Positions 40,405 to 42,041 of a stretch of DNA of 42,041 bases are shown one piece after another. The stretch is from CANHBY01 sp046342195 (GTDB taxonomy: Bacteria > Pseudomonadota > Gammaproteobacteria > Burkholderiales > Burkholderiaceae_C), in contig JBKDQE010000006.1 of the NCBI GenBank assembly GCA_046342195.1, positions 1-42,041 on the forward strand, given 5' to 3'. The notes under the pieces were generated by a model. The model was not told the DNA's origin, did not search any database, and saw nothing but the letters and a program-made list of their open reading frames with translations. Numbering within the stretch: the first letter of the stretch is position 1; the number at the start of each line of letters is the position of its first letter. Made by a program: the position numbers and the translations under genes.

Positions 40405-41058
40405 TTAACCGCTAATTTCAATCTTATTGGTCACATCGGTAATCCCCGGGGCTGACCAGGCAGCACCCTGTGCCGCTTGTCGCTCAGCCCATGAGCTCAC
40501 TTTTCCTTGCAAAGTGACCGAGTTGCCGCTGACAGTCACTTCAATATGCTTGGCGCTATGCTCGGCGTGTCGAGCCAGAGCATCCCGAATGCGATTGGTG
40601 ATATTTGATGGTGAGGTTTTCGGCTTGATTGAAATTCTGTTTGTGACTCCAACAACGCCAGTGAGAGGTCTGACTGCTTGCTCGGTATCGTTGCGCTGAT
40701 AGGCCCAGTCAAGCTCTCCTGTCAGCGTCACCCACCCCTTCTCCACAGAAACACGGATGCGCTCAGAAGGAATGAGCACATGCCATGTGAGTGCATTTTC
40801 AATGGCGGTGGCAATTTCCGTATCGCTGCGCCGATGATCCGGTGCCAGTTTGACGTCGAGTTCCAATGCCACGGCTTTGACGCCTTCAACCCGTTGAGCA
40901 ACCCGCTCAATGGCATACTTCTCGGCATAAGTATCCAGGTGGCCGGTCAGTGTTACCACCCCATCTTTGACCGCTACTCCCACATTGGTCGACTTGATGG
41001 CGGGCTCCCAGTCCAGCTCATCCATCACATCATTTCTTAACTGTGCGTCAGTTTTCAT
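40405..41058 (-). CDS. Protein with three BON domains
   Basis: 217 residues, essentially three BON domains in tandem: each shows the pattern V-x-V-x-x-G-x-V-T-L-x-G-x-V (first around residue 35: D-G-V-V-T-L-T-G-H-L-D; second around 110: K-G-W-V-T-L-T-G-E-L-D-W; third around 180: G-N-S-V-T-L-Q-G-K-V-S-S-W). BON proteins are often periplasmic and bind membranes, but no signal peptide is present here. AAAGG lies six bases before ATG 41058; an ATG at 41064 is less well placed. Linkage to Hsp20 suggests a stress role. Confidence 0.9.
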   Translation of the reverse strand: MKTDAQLRNDVMDELDWEPAIKSTNVGVAVKDGVVTLTGHLDTYAEKYAIERVAQRVEGVKAVALELDVKLAPDHRRSDTEIATAIENALTWHVLIPSERIRVSVEKGWVTLTGELDWAYQRNDTEQAVRPLTGVVGVTNRISIKPKTSPSNITNRIRDALARHAEHSAKHIEVTVSGNSVTLQGKVSSWAERQAAQGAAWSAPGITDVTNKIEISG

Positions 41059-41329
41059 CAGCATCCTTTCGAAGTTATGGGCTCAATGCCATCCAAGGAT
41101 GGTGCTCAGGCTGGCATCTTGAGCGGGCTTTGATCTTGAAGGACCTTGACGGGTCAAGGCTTGCGCATGATCAAGGCTGCATTAATCTTCAAAAAATACC
41201 AACGGCTCATGATCTGAAAGGAGCCGCAGTCATAGGGATTGGCAAGGTTTCCCTGTCTTGGTGCCTCAATTCTGAGCAAGTTGACTGCTCAAATTCCGGG
41301 GCATATGAAGCAGTTCAATAGTTCATCTT
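41059..41329. other. Intergenic region upstream of the BON gene and the tRNA operon
   Basis: No coding sequence is supported. It must hold the promoter of the BON-hsp20 operon (minus strand) and upstream sequence of the tRNA operon. A perfect palindrome CCTTGAC-GG-GTCAAGG lies at 41144-41159 and could be an operator; it does not fit the FNR spacing (TTGAT-N4-ATCAA). A hairpin-type palindrome CCATCC/GGATGG is at 41089-41102. Confidence 0.35.
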
Positions 41330-41357
41330 TTGCTGAATTGGAAATACATGCTATAAT
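41330..41357 (+). promoter_or_regulatory. Promoter of the tRNA-Tyr/Gly/Thr-tuf operon
   Basis: TTGCTG (41330-41335), a 16 bp spacer and a consensus TATAAT (41352-41357), 14 bp before tRNA-Tyr. The -10 box is perfect, as common for stable RNA operons. Confidence 0.7.
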
Positions 41358-41371
41358 TCGAGACTCAGCTT

Positions 41372-41457
41372 GGAGGGGTGGCCGAGTGGTTAAAGGCAGC
41401 AGACTGTAAATCTGCCCTCTTACGAGTACGATGGTTCGAATCCGTCCCCCTCCACCA
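41372..41457 (+). tRNA. tRNA-Tyr (anticodon GTA)
   Basis: An 86-base class II tRNA with a long variable arm. Acceptor strands GGAGGGG and CCCCTCC close, the anticodon loop reads CTGTAAA, the T arm contains GGTTCGAATCC, and CCA is encoded. First of three tRNAs before tuf. Confidence 0.96.
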
Positions 41458-41562
41458 AGCTTATGTTAGTTTGCAGTGGGTATTAGTTGCAAATTGGTTT
41501 TGCTTAAATGCCTCGTTGTCTTCATCAGGGCACGATTTTCGTGGCAAGATGTCGATCTCTGT

Positions 41563-41636
41563 GCGGGAGTAGTTCAATGGTAGAACCCTAGCCTTCCAAG
41601 CTAATGACGCGGGTTCGATTCCCGTCTCCCGCTCCA
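41563..41636 (+). tRNA. tRNA-Gly (anticodon TCC)
   Basis: A 74-base tRNA. Acceptor GCGGGAG pairs with CTCCCGC, the anticodon loop reads CTTCCAA, the T loop contains GGTTCGATTCC, and CCA is encoded. Confidence 0.96.
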
Positions 41637-41715
41637 ATTTGTGAAGTTTGGTATTGTCGATAGAGGCTTGGTGATGTGCGTAAGCGGTCTTCAAGCCTGT
41701 ATCGATGAGTTTAAT

Positions 41716-41790
<75 letters not shown>

Positions 41791-41852
41791 TGTCAATAGG
41801 GCAAGCCTGCCCTGATTTCATCTTTAATTTTCTCGATCTCGAGGAGTAAGAA

Positions 41853-42041
41853 ATGGCAAAGGCCAAGTTTGAGCGCACGAAGCCCCACGTGAATGTGGGC
41901 ACCATTGGTCACGTCGACCATGGAAAAACCACCCTGACCGCAGCCATCACGACGGTGTTGGCGAGCAAGTTTGGCGGGGAAGCGAAGGCCTACGACCAAA
42001 TTGACGCTGCCCCGGAAGAAAAAGCGCGAGGCATCACCATC
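41853..42041 (+). CDS. tuf: Elongation factor Tu (5' part)
   Basis: EF-Tu carries aminoacyl-tRNA to the ribosome. The first 63 residues are present: M-A-K-A-K-F-E-R, the G1 motif G-H-V-D-H-G-K-T at 19-26, and E-E-K-A-R-G-I-T-I, where the G2 region begins. The window ends inside the gene. GAGGAG about eight bases before the ATG is a strong ribosome site. Confidence 0.98.
   Translation, partial: MAKAKFERTKPHVNVGTIGHVDHGKTTLTAAITTVLASKFGGEAKAYDQIDAAPEEKARGITI

Noticed and set aside
41144..41159. FNR-type site upstream of the BON gene
   Set aside because: The palindrome has a 2-base centre and TTGAC/GTCAA halves, not the TTGAT-N4-ATCAA spacing.

Overview
The window looks like a chromosomal stretch from a betaproteobacterium of the order Burkholderiales, probably near the Comamonadaceae. 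This is inferred from gene content and order (tRNA-Tyr, tRNA-Gly, tRNA-Thr, then tuf; purE-purK-sua5 beside a thioredoxin; minCDE next to hslVU; a LipB with the long loop and an HslV with the short propeptide that I associate with betaproteobacteria). No rRNA or other direct marker is present.

Layout. Positions 1-221 hold the right end of an IS3-family insertion sequence. Positions 349-7195 (all minus strand) are a type I restriction-modification operon read hsdR, hsdM, rhuM-fic, hsdS and then a truncated AlbA_2-type gene. Neighbouring genes overlap by four bases at two junctions. The block looks more G+C-rich than the housekeeping genes around it and is probably acquired. From 7471 the core chromosome follows: an orphan peptide-binding protein, an HDOD protein, a CorA transporter, the division-site operon minC-minD-minE, and the protease pair hslV-hslU.

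Positions 15841-17580 carry a 579-residue protein I do not recognise, AT-rich compared with its neighbours. It is followed by a 267 bp nested palindromic repeat that touches the pabB stop codon. Then come divergent pabB and ubiC (both use chorismate), a thioredoxin-like ferredoxin, a small alpha/beta hydrolase, a D-Ala-D-Ala carboxypeptidase, ybeD, lipB and lipA (lipoate synthesis), an exported TAP-like hydrolase and the Rep helicase. Upstream of rep lies a small AT-rich inverted-repeat element. Beyond it is a scar region with an uncharacterised small gene and two gene remnants, one of them the N-terminus of a sensor kinase.

The right third holds an AEC transporter, rubredoxin with its reductase, a YciO-type protein, ridA-plsY, a PA2778/PA2779-like lipoprotein-peptidase pair, sua5, purK, purE, a CnoX-like thioredoxin, Hsp20 and a three-BON-domain protein. 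It ends in a tRNA operon running into tuf, which is cut by the window end.

The most distinctive non-coding content is repetitive: a family of ~165 bp elements with terminal inverted repeats (two near-complete copies, one half copy, one solo end), the 17.9-18.1 kb palindrome, the 28.4-28.6 kb element, and a pair of REP-like hairpins at 39.7-39.9 kb whose stems differ by compensatory changes. The least explained protein is the 579-residue orphan. The most system-like locus is the type I operon with an embedded RhuM-Fic gene.
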